This document shows, piece by piece, positions 26,539 to 35,694 of a DNA stretch of 64,000 bases. Numbering within the stretch: position 1 is the stretch's first letter; each line of letters begins with the position of its first letter. The stretch covers positions 1 to 64,000 of the forward strand of contig NZ_BCTZ01000017.1 in the NCBI RefSeq assembly GCF_001591025.1, in the 5' to 3' direction. This stretch comes from Sphingomonas soli NBRC 100801. GTDB taxonomy: Bacteria; Pseudomonadota; Alphaproteobacteria; Sphingomonadales; Sphingomonadaceae. The notes under the pieces were generated by a model. That model was not told the DNA's origin. It saw only the letters and a list, made by a program, of their open reading frames with translations, and did not search any database. The position numbers and the translations under genes are program-made.

Positions 26539-27147
26539 ATGAAAGCCGATGTCTGCACTGCCAGGGGCCGCCCGCGCGAGTTTTGTCCGGATGCCGCGCT
26601 CGCTTCCGCGCTGCGCGTGTTCTGGAGCAAGGGTTATGAAGGCGCGTCGATGACCGACCTGACCGAGGCAATGGGGATCACCCGTCCCAGCCTCTATGCG
26701 GCGTTCGGCAACAAGGAATCGCTCTTCCGCAAGGCGCTCGATCTCTATGAGCGCGAGAAGCTCGATTATATCAGCACCGCGCTGGATGAACCGACGGCAC
26801 GCGCCGTCGCGGAAGCGCTACTGCGCGGTGCGCTCGAGAACCAGATGGCCCAGGATGAGCCGCATGGCTGTCTCGGCGTGATCAGCTCGGTCGCGTGCGG
26901 GGCGGAGGCCGAATCGATCCGCGCCGAGGTTCTTGAACGCGGCAAGACGGCGAAGAGCGCTCTGATCGCACGTTTCGAGCGGGCCAAGGCGGAAGGCGAT
27001 ATTCCCGCGCATGTCGATGTCGAGGGGCTGACCGGATATCTGTTCGCGATCATCCAGGGGATGGCCGTGCAGGCGGGCGCGGGCGTGAGCCGCGAGGATC
27101 TGGAGCGCCTGATCGAGACCAGCCTGATGGTGTGGCCGAGCAACTGA
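26539..27147 (+). CDS. TetR-family repressor of the efflux operon
   Basis: A 202-aa regulator. The N-terminal helix-turn-helix is at residues about 18-60 (ASALRVFWSKGYEGASMTDL, TEAMGITRPSLYAAFGNKES). The C-terminal ligand domain resembles the group with HGCLGVISSVACG (residues about 105-120), often found in regulators of RND pumps and of solvent or drug responses. It is encoded just upstream of and parallel to the efflux genes. Two related 14-bp boxes flank and overlap the promoter after its stop, which supports direct repression of the pump. The ligand is unknown. Confidence 0.92.
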   Translation: MKADVCTARGRPREFCPDAALASALRVFWSKGYEGASMTDLTEAMGITRPSLYAAFGNKESLFRKALDLYEREKLDYISTALDEPTARAVAEALLRGALENQMAQDEPHGCLGVISSVACGAEAESIRAEVLERGKTAKSALIARFERAKAEGDIPAHVDVEGLTGYLFAIIQGMAVQAGAGVSREDLERLIETSLMVWPSN

Positions 27148-27178
27148 CCGTCTGCCGCCAGAAATCATTTGGCGAAAT

Positions 27179-27240
27179 ATAACGGTCGGTATAAAAAGCT
27201 GTTGACGCGAGCCTTCCCCGACTTATATACCGCTTGGTAT
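27179..27240 (+). promoter_or_regulatory. Efflux operon promoter with two TetR-type operator boxes
   Basis: A -35 TTGACG (27202-27207) and -10 TATATA (27224-27229) are 16 bases apart. Two related 14-mers frame it: ATAACGGTCGGTAT at 27179-27192 and ATACCGCTTGGTAT at 27227-27240, the second a clean ATACC-N4-GGTAT dyad overlapping the -10. This is what a repressed promoter looks like, and the adjacent TetR-type protein is the obvious binder. Transcription would start near 27236 and leave a leader of about 240 bases. Confidence 0.7.
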
Positions 27241-27290
27241 GAAATGGAAGGCGCCCGATTCGAGCGCCGTCCCCCAACCAAGGGGAATAG

Positions 27291-27311
27291 ATGATGCGCT
27301 GTAGTCACTGA
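27291..27311 (+). other. Possible six-codon leader ORF in the efflux operon leader
   Basis: ATG-ATG-CGC-TGT-AGT-CAC-TGA encodes MMRCSH. It is preceded by AAGGGG at a good distance and followed within 6 bases by a hairpin GGGCG-AATTA-CGCCC (27318-27332). It lies in the long leader between the TetR-boxed promoter and the first operon gene. It could be an attenuation or translation-coupled leader peptide; chance cannot be excluded for so short a frame. Confidence 0.35.
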
Positions 27312-27476
27312 CCCTCCGGGCGAATTACGCCCAGACCCTATGTTCCTCCATCGATAGCGATCGCGCACCTGCGGCCATGATGCCGCCGGATGAGGCCGCG
27401 CGCCTTCGATAGGGGAATCGACAAAACCGAACGCCTGGCCGGGGTGCGCGCACGCGCTTCCGGAAAGGGGAAACGC

Positions 27477-27917
27477 ATGTCCGACCCAGTCGAGACCAGA
27501 AAAGGGAGCCGAACCATGGCCTATGTGAACTTTGCCGAAATCCAGGGCGGACCGGAGGGCGCAGCCGGCGTTTACGGCGAAGCGCCCGCCGCGCATCGTA
27601 CCGGCTTCTCCGCGCTCGAATGGCAGGTGATCGCGCTTGCGCAGCGCGACAGCCTTTCGACGCTCCACGCCCCGAGCCGGCTGACGCTGGCGATGGATGC
27701 CGTGTTCGGCATGAAGCGGATCAATCCGGAGCTCGCCAATCCGGCGCTGGAAGTGCTGCGCCGCATCTCGGTCCTCGCCTGGCATCGCGGGTTCGCGCTG
27801 CCCCAGTCGCAGATCGAGGCATTCTACGCCGCAGGCTATTCCGAAGACCAGCTCGAAACGCTGCTGGGCAGCATCGGTGCCGGCCGCGTCGCCGCCAAGC
27901 GAAAGGCATTCTCATGA
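27477..27917 (+). CDS. Small cytoplasmic protein, first gene of the efflux operon
   Basis: A 146-aa protein of unknown function. The conserved-looking core reads FSALEWQVIALAQRDSLSTL, then RLTLAMDAVFGMKRINPEL, and the end FYAAGYSEDQLETLLGSIG is helical. There is no signal peptide or membrane segment. Two starts are credible: ATG 27477 (MSDPVETRKGSR) behind AGGGGAAACGC, and ATG 27516 (MAYVNFAEIQGG) behind GGGAGCCGAACC. Its stop overlaps the adaptor start by 4 bases, so it is coupled to the pump genes. A regulatory or accessory role in efflux is inferred from position only. Confidence 0.72.
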   Translation: MSDPVETRKGSRTMAYVNFAEIQGGPEGAAGVYGEAPAAHRTGFSALEWQVIALAQRDSLSTLHAPSRLTLAMDAVFGMKRINPELANPALEVLRRISVLAWHRGFALPQSQIEAFYAAGYSEDQLETLLGSIGAGRVAAKRKAFS

Positions 27918-29185
27918 ACATGATCAGCAAGATCGAGGCCCCTGAAGGGGCAACACCATTCAGCGTCGGCGCGCGCTTCCGGAAGCTGAGCCGCTGGCAA
28001 AAGGGCGGGTTGCTCGCCACGCCCGTGGCGCTGCTGGTGGCGGGGGTGACGCTCGCCAAGAACGATGCGCCCGCAGCCGCTGCCCCGCCGCCGCCGACCG
28101 TGACGGTTGCCCAGCCGCTCGCCGGCCAGGTCAATGAATGGGACGATTATGTCGGCCGCTTCGAAGCCAGCCGATCGGTGGAGGTGCGTCCGCGCGTTTC
28201 CGGTGCGGTGACGGCGGTCCACTTCACGGATGGCGCGGTGGTAGCGAAGGGCCAGCTGCTCTTCACGATCGATTCGCGCCCCTTCGCGGCGGCGCTTGCC
28301 GAAGCCCGCGCGGGGCTGGCCTCTGCACAGAGCGAGCTGGCGCTGGCCAATGCCGATCTGGGCCGCGCCAACCGTCTGCTCGATGTGGAAGCGGTGTCGA
28401 AGAGCGATGTCGACCGGCTGCAGGCACGCGTTCGCGCGGCGAGTGCGGCGGTTGCCGCTGCGCAGGCGCGCGTCCGCGCTCGCGCGCTCGACATGGAATT
28501 CACCCAGGTCCGCGCGCCGATTGCCGGGCAGATCTCGGACCGCCGTGTCGATGCCGGCAATCTCGTCGCCGCCGGCGAAGGCGCGGGCAGCACGCTGCTG
28601 ACGACGATCAACGCGCTCGATCCGATCTACTTCACCTTTGACGGTTCAGAGGCGCTGTTCCTGAAGAACAAGCGGGCGAAGCAGGCGGGCGCGACCGCAT
28701 CGCCGGTAGAGGTCCGCCTTCAGGACGAGACCGATTATCGCTGGAAGGGGGCGCTCGACTTCACCGACAACACGCTCGATCCGCGATCGGGAACGATGCG
28801 CGGCCGCGCCGTGCTGCGTAATCCGGGGCTGTTCCTCACCCCCGGCATGTTTGGCAATATGCGGTTGTCGAGCGGCGGCACCGAAAGCGCGCTGATGGTG
28901 CCCGATGCGGCAATCCAGACCGATCAGGCGCGCAAGCTGCTGCTGGTCGTCGGGCCGGACGGAACGGTCGCGCCGAAGGAAGTGGTGCTGGGGCCCGTCG
29001 TCAATGGCCTCCGCATCGTCCGTAGCGGCATCACCGCGCAGGATCGCGTGATCATCAGCGGCACGCAGATGGCGATGCCGGGCGCCAAGGTGCAGACCAA
29101 GGCCGGAAAGATCGTCCCCGTCGAAGCGCCGCCCGCACCCGTAACCAGGGCACCGACGACCGGCGAAGCCACGCTGGCGCGCTGA
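27914..29185 (+). CDS. RND efflux periplasmic adaptor (membrane fusion protein)
   Basis: A 423-aa adaptor that links the inner-membrane pump to the outer-membrane channel. One N-terminal membrane anchor lies near residue 35-50 (GLLATPVALLVAGVTLA). It continues with the lipoyl/barrel half-motif (VGRFEASRSVEVRPRVSGAV), a helical hairpin at about residues 115-185 and the second half (RAPIAGQISDRRVDAGNLV). The beta-barrel and membrane-proximal domains end with ALMVPDAAIQTDQ. ATG 27914 overlaps the previous stop. This corresponds to AcrA/MexA-like proteins. It lacks a lipobox, so it is held by the N-terminal helix. Confidence 0.94.
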   Translation: MNMISKIEAPEGATPFSVGARFRKLSRWQKGGLLATPVALLVAGVTLAKNDAPAAAAPPPPTVTVAQPLAGQVNEWDDYVGRFEASRSVEVRPRVSGAVTAVHFTDGAVVAKGQLLFTIDSRPFAAALAEARAGLASAQSELALANADLGRANRLLDVEAVSKSDVDRLQARVRAASAAVAAAQARVRARALDMEFTQVRAPIAGQISDRRVDAGNLVAAGEGAGSTLLTTINALDPIYFTFDGSEALFLKNKRAKQAGATASPVEVRLQDETDYRWKGALDFTDNTLDPRSGTMRGRAVLRNPGLFLTPGMFGNMRLSSGGTESALMVPDAAIQTDQARKLLLVVGPDGTVAPKEVVLGPVVNGLRIVRSGITAQDRVIISGTQMAMPGAKVQTKAGKIVPVEAPPAPVTRAPTTGEATLAR

Positions 29186-29264
29186 ACCAAGCTTGTGCCG
29201 GGCGGGAGCCCCTAACCCGCCCGGCGCATCCAGTTTCCCAGGATTCCTCACACGGAGAAGGTCC

Positions 29265-32200
29265 ATGCGCCTCTCGCGGTTCTTCATCACGCGCCCGATC
29301 TTCGCGGCCGTAATCGCGATCGTCATCACGATCGTCGGCGGGCTTGCCTATCTGGGCCTTCCCGTTTCGCAATATCCCAACATCGTGCCGCCCACGGTGA
29401 CGGTCACCGCCGCCTATCCGGGCGCGTCGGCCGAGACGGTCGCTGAGACCGTCGCCGCGCCGATCGAACAGGAAATCAACGGCGCGGACGGCATGCTCTA
29501 TCAATCGTCGCAATCGACCGGCGACGGGCGGGTGACGATCACCGTCACGTTCAAGCCGGGCACCGATCTGGATGCGGCGCAGGTGCTGGTGCAGAACCGC
29601 GTGGCCATCGCGGTGCCGCGCCTGCCGCAGGAGGTACAGCGGCTCGGCATCGTTACCAAGAAGACGAGCCCCGACTTCCTGATGGTCGTCAACCTTGTCT
29701 CCCCCGACAAGTCGCTCGATCGCACCTATCTCTCCAACTATGCGCTGACCCGGGTGAAGGATCGCCTCGCGCGGATCGACGGCGTGGGCGATGTGCAATT
29801 GTTCGGCGCGCGCGATTATTCGATGCGGGTCTGGATCGATCCGGGCCGGGCGGCGGCGCTGAACCTGACCGCAGGCGATGTCGTCGCGGCGTTACGCGCG
29901 CAGAACGTGCAGGTCGCGGCCGGTACGCTCGGCCAGCCGCCTTATAATCAGGGCAACGCGTTCCAGCTCAACATCGAGACGCAGGGCCGGCTGACCGAGC
30001 CACAGCAGTTCGCGAACGTCGTGATCCGCACCGACCCCGATGGTCGCCAGGTGCGCGTGTCCGATGTGGCGCGCGTCGAGCTGGGTGCGGCGGACTATTC
30101 CACCAACACCTACCTTTCGGGCGAACCGACCGTGCTGCTCGGCGTCTTCCAGCGCCCGGGCTCGAACGCGCTCGCCGCCGCACAGGCGATCGAGACGGAG
30201 ATGCAGACGCTTCAGAAGACCTTCCCCAAGGGGCTGGCTTATGAGGTGATCTACAACCCCACCGAGTTCATCGCGCAATCGATCGACGAGGTGATGAAGA
30301 CGCTGGCCGAGGCGATCGTGCTCGTCGTGCTGGTGATCATCGTCTTCCTCCAGCGCTGGCGCGCTGCGATCATTCCGGTGGTCGCGATTCCGGTGTCGCT
30401 GATCGGCACCTTCGCGGTGCTGCTCGCGGTCGGCTATTCGCTCAACAATCTCTCGCTGTTCGGACTGGTGCTCGCGATCGGCATCGTCGTCGACGACGCG
30501 ATCGTCGTGGTCGAGAATGTCGAGCGCAATCTGGCCAAAGGCATGACGCCGCTGCAATCGGCCTTCACCTCCATGGACGAGGTGGCCGGGGCGCTGGTGG
30601 CGATCGTCGCGGTGCTGTGCGCCGTGTTCATCCCGACCCTGTTCATGAACGGCATCTCGGGGGCGTTCTACCAACAGTTCGCCGCGACGATCTCGACCGC
30701 GACGGTGATCTCGTTGATCGTGTCGCTGACGCTTTCTCCGGCGCTGGCCGCACTGCTGCTCAAGGGACATGCCGAGGACAGGCCGATCACCAACCGCTTC
30801 ATGCTCACCCTTCGCCGCGCGGGCGACTGGTTCAACCGCGGCTTCGAGCGGATGAGCGCGGGCTATAGCCGCCTGACGCGGGCGCTGGTGACGCGGCCTA
30901 GAAGGGTGATGGTCACCTATGCGGGCCTGATCGCGGCAACCTTTGGAATTCTCTGGGCGACGCCCACCGGCTTCATCCCGCAACAGGATCAGGGCTATTT
31001 CCTGACCGTGATCCAGCTGCCGCCGGGCTCCTCGGTGGAGCGCACCGATGCGGTGATGCGCAAGGTCGCCGATCGGATCCTGCCGCTGGAGGGCGTGAAG
31101 GGCGCGGTGATGCTTGCCGGGTTTGACGGCCCCTCGCAGACGCTCGCTCCCAATGCGGCGGCGGCCTATATCCCGCTCAAGGACTTCAAGGACCGCAAGG
31201 GAATCCACGTCAACCAGATCATGGCCGAGGCGCAGAAGGCGACCGCGGACATTACCGAGGCGCGGCTGATGATCGTGCCGCCGCCAGTGATCCAGGGGAT
31301 CGGCGCGGCCGGCGGCTTCCGGATGATGATCCAGGATCGCGGCGGGCATGGCTATGAGGCGCTGGCGCAGCAGGCCTATGGCCTGATCGGCAAGGCCAAT
31401 CAGGCGCCCGGGCTGGCCGGAGCCTATACCTTCTTCGACACGGCAACGCCGCGCGTCTTCGCCGATATCGACCGGCGCAAGGCCGATATGCTGGGCGTGC
31501 CGCCGGAGAGGGTGTTCGAAGCGCTCAACGTCTATCTGGGCTCCGCCTTCGTCAACGACTTCAACCTGCTGGGGCGCACCTATCGCGTGACCGCACAGGC
31601 TGACGCCCCGTTCCGCGCGACCGAGGCGGATATCGCCAACCTCAAGACGCGGTCGAACTCCGGCGCGATGGTGCCGATCGGATCGGTCGCGACCTTCGAG
31701 GACAAGACCGGACCCTATCGCGTGGTGCGCTACAACATGTTCCCCGCGGTCGAAGTGGACGGCAATACCGCGCCGGGCTTCTCGTCGACGCAATCGCTGC
31801 GCACGATGGAGAAACTGGCGAGCGAGACGCTGCCCGCCGATTACGGCACCGAATGGACCGACATTGCCTTCCAGCAGGAGCTGGCCGGCAACACGGCGGC
31901 GATCGTCTTCGCGCTAGCTGTGGTCTTCGTCTTCCTTGTGCTCGCCGCGCAATATGAGAGCGTAACGCTGCCGCTGTCGATCATCATGATCGTGCCGATG
32001 TGTTTGCTCGCGGCAATGGCGGGCGTGAACCTGCGGGGGATGGACAATAATGTCCTGACGCAGATCGGGCTGGTCGTGCTGATCGCGCTGGCGGCGAAGA
32101 ATGCGATCCTCGTGGTCGAGTTCGCGCGGCAGGCAGAGGCCGAGGGCGGCCTCTCGCCGATCGAGGCGGCGGTGCGCGCGGCGGGTGATCGTCTGCGGCC

Positions 32201-32444
32201 GATCCTGATGACTTCGTTCGCCTTCGTGCTCGGCGCGGTGCCGCTGCTGATGGCGAGCGGGGCAGGGGCCGAGCTCCGCCAGGCGCTGGGCACCGCCGTG
32301 TTCTTCGGAATGCTGGGCGTCACCGGCTTCGGCCTGATCTTCACCCCGACTTTCTACGTCGTGTGCCGCGCGCTGGGCGATCGTCTCGCCCGGCTGCGGC
32401 CGCAGAGCCGGAGCGGCACAGCGCCGCTCCAGCCCGCCGAATAA
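29265..32444 (+). CDS. RND efflux pump, inner-membrane transporter (HAE-1 type)
   Basis: A 1059-aa proton-driven drug/solvent exporter of the AcrB/MexB class. It starts MRLSRFFITRPIFAAVIAIV, the usual first helix. Two porter domains alternate with two sets of membrane helices. The fourth helix shows GIVVDDAIVVVENVER (residues about 404-419), with the two Asp used for proton relay. The tenth-helix region carries LIALAAKNAILVVEFA with the matching Lys. The start codon follows GGAGAAGG. The outer-membrane factor follows 11 bases after its stop. Substrates cannot be predicted from sequence by eye. Confidence 0.96.
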   Translation: MRLSRFFITRPIFAAVIAIVITIVGGLAYLGLPVSQYPNIVPPTVTVTAAYPGASAETVAETVAAPIEQEINGADGMLYQSSQSTGDGRVTITVTFKPGTDLDAAQVLVQNRVAIAVPRLPQEVQRLGIVTKKTSPDFLMVVNLVSPDKSLDRTYLSNYALTRVKDRLARIDGVGDVQLFGARDYSMRVWIDPGRAAALNLTAGDVVAALRAQNVQVAAGTLGQPPYNQGNAFQLNIETQGRLTEPQQFANVVIRTDPDGRQVRVSDVARVELGAADYSTNTYLSGEPTVLLGVFQRPGSNALAAAQAIETEMQTLQKTFPKGLAYEVIYNPTEFIAQSIDEVMKTLAEAIVLVVLVIIVFLQRWRAAIIPVVAIPVSLIGTFAVLLAVGYSLNNLSLFGLVLAIGIVVDDAIVVVENVERNLAKGMTPLQSAFTSMDEVAGALVAIVAVLCAVFIPTLFMNGISGAFYQQFAATISTATVISLIVSLTLSPALAALLLKGHAEDRPITNRFMLTLRRAGDWFNRGFERMSAGYSRLTRALVTRPRRVMVTYAGLIAATFGILWATPTGFIPQQDQGYFLTVIQLPPGSSVERTDAVMRKVADRILPLEGVKGAVMLAGFDGPSQTLAPNAAAAYIPLKDFKDRKGIHVNQIMAEAQKATADITEARLMIVPPPVIQGIGAAGGFRMMIQDRGGHGYEALAQQAYGLIGKANQAPGLAGAYTFFDTATPRVFADIDRRKADMLGVPPERVFEALNVYLGSAFVNDFNLLGRTYRVTAQADAPFRATEADIANLKTRSNSGAMVPIGSVATFEDKTGPYRVVRYNMFPAVEVDGNTAPGFSSTQSLRTMEKLASETLPADYGTEWTDIAFQQELAGNTAAIVFALAVVFVFLVLAAQYESVTLPLSIIMIVPMCLLAAMAGVNLRGMDNNVLTQIGLVVLIALAAKNAILVVEFARQAEAEGGLSPIEAAVRAAGDRLRPILMTSFAFVLGAVPLLMASGAGAELRQALGTAVFFGMLGVTGFGLIFTPTFYVVCRALGDRLARLRPQSRSGTAPLQPAE

Positions 32445-32455
32445 GGAGCAATTCC

Positions 32456-33856
32456 ATGCATCGCTTCCTGCTGCTTTCCGCATCCGCCCTGGCGCTTTCC
32501 GCCTGCGCGGTGGGGCCGGATCACCTGGCGCCGCTGCCTCCCGCCGCCGCGAACGGCCCGTTCGTCTCGGCCCAGGATCCGGCGGTCGCCACGCCTGCGC
32601 CGGTGCAGGGCGATTGGTGGCGGCTCTATGACGATCCGGTGCTCGACGGGCTTGTCGCCGACGCGCTGACCGCCAACACCGATATCCGGGTGGCGGTGGC
32701 GCGGATCGCGCGTGCACGTGCAGCGCTCCGCGAAGTGCGTGCAGACCGCGCGCCCAAGCTGGGGGCAGGGGCATCGGCCGACTATGGTCGCTTGCCCGCC
32801 GGCCAGCGCGCGCCCGGTGCGCCGCCTGAGGATTGGCAGGTCGATGTGGGACTCGACGTCGCGTACGAAGTCGATCTGTTCGGGCGCGCTGCACGCGGTG
32901 TCGAAGCAGCGCGGGGAGATCTCGCAGCGAGCGAGGCCGATGCCGATGCGGTGCGCGTGGCGATTGCTGCGGAGACGGCGCGCGCCTATTTCGACGCCGC
33001 TTCCGCCGCCGAGCGGCTGGAGGTGGCGGAGCGCATTGTCGCCCTGCTCGACAAGTCGATCGTGCTAACCGGACGGCGGCAGGAGGTGGGGCTAGCCACG
33101 CGATTGGATACCGCGCGCATCGGTGCGCTTCGCAACCAGCGCCAGGCAGAAGTGCCCGCGCTGCGCGCCGAGCGACAGGCGGCGCTGTTCCGTCTCGCGA
33201 CGCTGACGGGGCGCACTCCGCAGGATCTGCCCGCAGAAGCCGGCCGCCGCACGAGCTCGCTTCGGCTTTCCCAGCCTATTCCGGTGGGCGACGGGGCGGC
33301 CTTGCTGGCGCGGCGGCCCGATGTGCGTGCGGCCGAGCGGCGCCTGGCGGCGGCCTCCGCGCGGATCGGCGTGGCGACGGCGGACCTTTATCCGCGCATC
33401 ACGCTGGGGGGATCGGCGGGATCGAGCGGCGCGGGCTTTGACGACATCTTCGGCGGCGGGCCGCTTCGCTGGCTGGTGGGCGGGCTGCTCAACTGGACGG
33501 TGAACCAGGGCCCGGCGCGCGCGCGCATCCAGGCGGCGGAGGCAGATAGCCAGGCCGCGCTCGCAACATTCGACGGCGCGGTGCTTCGCGCGATCGAGGA
33601 AACCGAGACGGCGCTTTCCAATTATGCCCGCGCGCTCGATCGGCGGACCGCATTGCAGGCGGCGCGCAACGATGCTGAGGCCGCCGTTACGATCACCCGC
33701 GCCCGCCAGCGCGAAGGCCAGATCGATTCGCTGGAGTTGCTCGATGCCGAGCGCACCTTCGCCGATGCCGAAGCCCAGCTCGCCGCAGCCGATGGCGCGA
33801 TCGGGGCCGCGCAGATCGATCTGTTCCGCGCATTGGGCGGGGGCTGGGGCCGATAA
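32456..33856 (+). CDS. Outer-membrane efflux lipoprotein (NodT/OprM type)
   Basis: A 466-aa outer-membrane channel of the TolC class. The signal peptide ends with the lipobox LSAC at Cys17, so the mature protein is lipid-anchored like OprM. Two repeated halves of long alpha-helical hairpins are visible (LRADRAP, AYFDAASAAERLEVAERIVA; then FDGAVLRAIEETETALSNYA). The motif LLARRPDVRAAERRLAAASA, typical of NodT-type proteins, lies near residue 280. The start ATG 32456 follows AAGGAGCAATTCC. It completes the adaptor-pump-channel set. A perfect hairpin starts right after its stop. Confidence 0.93.
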   Translation: MHRFLLLSASALALSACAVGPDHLAPLPPAAANGPFVSAQDPAVATPAPVQGDWWRLYDDPVLDGLVADALTANTDIRVAVARIARARAALREVRADRAPKLGAGASADYGRLPAGQRAPGAPPEDWQVDVGLDVAYEVDLFGRAARGVEAARGDLAASEADADAVRVAIAAETARAYFDAASAAERLEVAERIVALLDKSIVLTGRRQEVGLATRLDTARIGALRNQRQAEVPALRAERQAALFRLATLTGRTPQDLPAEAGRRTSSLRLSQPIPVGDGAALLARRPDVRAAERRLAAASARIGVATADLYPRITLGGSAGSSGAGFDDIFGGGPLRWLVGGLLNWTVNQGPARARIQAAEADSQAALATFDGAVLRAIEETETALSNYARALDRRTALQAARNDAEAAVTITRARQREGQIDSLELLDAERTFADAEAQLAAADGAIGAAQIDLFRALGGGWGR

Positions 33857-33892
33857 GGGCACGCGCGAGGGAAGGGGGGCTCGCGCGTGCCC
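33857..33892 (+). terminator. Hairpin at the end of the efflux operon
   Basis: A perfect 13-bp stem (GGGCACGCGCGAG / CTCGCGCGTGCCC) with a 10-base purine loop begins directly after the stop of the channel gene. There is no T-run behind it, so it may stop transcription with help or protect the mRNA end. Confidence 0.65.
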
Positions 33893-33981
33893 TGCGCACT
33901 ATTTCAAACTTCGCGCCGCAACATCGCCAAGACCGGTTGACAGCCCCACCCGCCGCCCGTAGTGGCCACCGCCTACCCCGT

Positions 33982-34068
33982 GCCCAGATGGCGGAATTGG
34001 TAGACGCACCAGCTTCAGGTGCTGGCGCTCGCAAGGGCGTGGAGGTTCGAGTCCTCTTCTGGGCACCA
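33982..34068 (+). tRNA. tRNA-Leu (anticodon CAG)
   Basis: An 87-base gene including an encoded CCA end. Acceptor arms GCCCAGA and TCTGGGC pair. The D-arm region reads TGGCGGAATTGGTAGACGCA, the anticodon stem-loop CCAGC-TTCAGGT-GCTGG places CAG at 34014-34016, there is a long variable arm, and the T-arm holds GGTTCGAGTCC. The long variable arm and anticodon fix it as leucine. The integrase gene lies just downstream in the same direction, so the 3' part of this tRNA is the likely integration site of the neighbouring island. Confidence 0.97.
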
Positions 34069-34296
34069 TTTCCCTGTGTCAGGGCATCCCAGCACATCGA
34101 CAAAAACGGCAGAAATCTGCCACTTTTGCTCGGTTCTGTGCGAAAATGTCCGAGCAGGTTCCAGTCGATCCCAGGGCCATATTGGGCCACGAACGGGGCC
34201 TAAAATGGCCCCGGAAAAACGATGGCCCGGTGGGCCATTTCGACCGGAAAAATGGGCGCCATCCGAACAGAACCGATCGAATCGGGAGTTTGGGTT
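34069..34296. promoter_or_regulatory. Palindrome-rich region between tRNA-Leu and integrase
   Basis: Three perfect short dyads lie in 131 bases: GGCAGA-AA-TCTGCC (34108-34121), GGGGCC-TAAAAT-GGCCCC (34195-34212) and ATGGCCC-GGT-GGGCCAT (34222-34238), with additional GGGCC-containing half-sites between them. In tRNA-associated islands this stretch usually carries the attachment core, the integrase promoter and accessory protein sites. I could not locate the second attachment copy downstream. Confidence 0.5.
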
Positions 34297-35575
34297 ATGG
34301 CTTTGAAAGATCTGGAAATACGCGCCCTTCAGCCGAAGGAACGCATCTACAAAAAGGCCGACGAGCGCGGGCTCTATATCGAGGTGCATCCGAGCGGCTC
34401 GAAGCTCTGGCGCTTCAAGTACGGCTATCTTGGCAAGGACAAGCGCCTGGCATTCGGCCGCTACCCGGAGGTCACTCTCGCGGAGGCAAGACAGAAGCGC
34501 GACGAGGCCCGGCAGAAGCTGCGTGATGGCATCGACCCGCTTGCAGAACGCAAGCGCGAGAAGCTCATGGCCCACTATAAAGCGGCGAATACCTTCGGCG
34601 ATGTGGCCCAGGAATATATCGAAAAGATGATCGCCGAGGGGCGAGCCGATACGGCGACGGCGAAGGCCGGGTGGCTGCTCGAGCAGCTTCGGCCGCTTTG
34701 CAGCCAGCCAATCGCGGACCTCAAGCCGATCGACGTCTTAGCAGCGCTGAAGCGGCTCGAAGCTAAGGGGAAGCTCGAGACGGCCCGGCGCTGTCGATCA
34801 TTCGCCGGTCGCGTGTTTCGCTATGGCGTGGCGACTGGCCGGGCAGAGGCGATCCAATCTCACTCCTGCGTGGCGCGTTGATCACCCCGAAGACGACGCA
34901 CCGCGCTGCGATCCTCGATCCCGCGGCGTTCGGGAACTGTTGCGCGCAATCGACGCCTATCCTGGCCATCGGATCACCCGGCTCGCGGCGCAGATATCGC
35001 CACATGTGATGGCCCGACCGGGTGAACTAAGGCAGGCGGTATGGCCCGAGATCGACTTCGACAATTCGGTCTGGCGCATCCCGGCTACGAGGATGAAAAT
35101 GCGGCGACCGCATTCGGTCCCGCTGTATAGGCAGGTGAAGGCTTATTTGTCGGAGCTCCACGAACTGACCGGTCCCGACGGCTATATCTTCCCGGCGTTT
35201 CACACCTCTCGACGGCCGCTTAGCGAGAACACGGTCAACCAGGCGTTTCGCCGCATGGGCTATGCGGCCGGGGAGGTTACCGCGCATGGCCTGCGGACCA
35301 CCGCATCTACCCTGCTCAACGAAAGCGGAAAGTGGAACCCGGACGCGATCGAGCGCTCGCTGGCGCACGCGGACAAGGATGCAGTTCGCGGCACATATAA
35401 TCGCGGCGCCTATTGGCACGAGCGTGTCGCGATGCACCAATGGTGGAGCGATTATCTCGATGAGCTACGCGACGGGCCGGCAGGAGGACATATTGCTGTC
35501 GCTCCGACCCCTTGCCGAGACAGCATCCGGAGCATCGCCGCGAGATCGTCCCGAAAAAAAGAGCGAGAGGGTTAG
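34297..35575 (+). pseudogene. P4-type tyrosine integrase broken by two frameshifts
   Basis: The N-terminal part (MALKDLEIRALQPKERIYKK, then the DUF4102-type fold with LWRFKYGYLGKDKRLAFGRY) is intact to about 34848. From 34851 the homologous reading continues in the next frame (DPISLLRGALITPKTTHRAA), and from about 34934 in a third frame (ELLRAIDAYPGHRITRLAAQ). Both changes fit single-base losses about 85 bases apart. The C-terminal catalytic part keeps its residues: Arg in ARPGELR, HGLR, the His in SLAHADK and the Tyr in TYNRG. Read through, it would be about 400 aa. It lies next to tRNA-Leu, as P4-like integrases do. Either the gene is dead or the assembly has two indels. Confidence 0.88.
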
Positions 35576-35694
35576 ATAACCCAGGATAGTGACAACGTAG
35601 TAAGGGCGTCGGGGACCGGCGCCCTTTCCAATCTGCAATTCTGCATACCGCCACGGCTCGATTGTCTGCGCGCACGCGGTCGGCGAAGGGGCCT

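Noticed and set aside
29892-31793. 633-codon minus-strand frame opposite the RND pump
   Set aside because: Shadow frame with His/Arg/Asp-rich low-complexity composition; the sense strand encodes a complete HAE-1 transporter.
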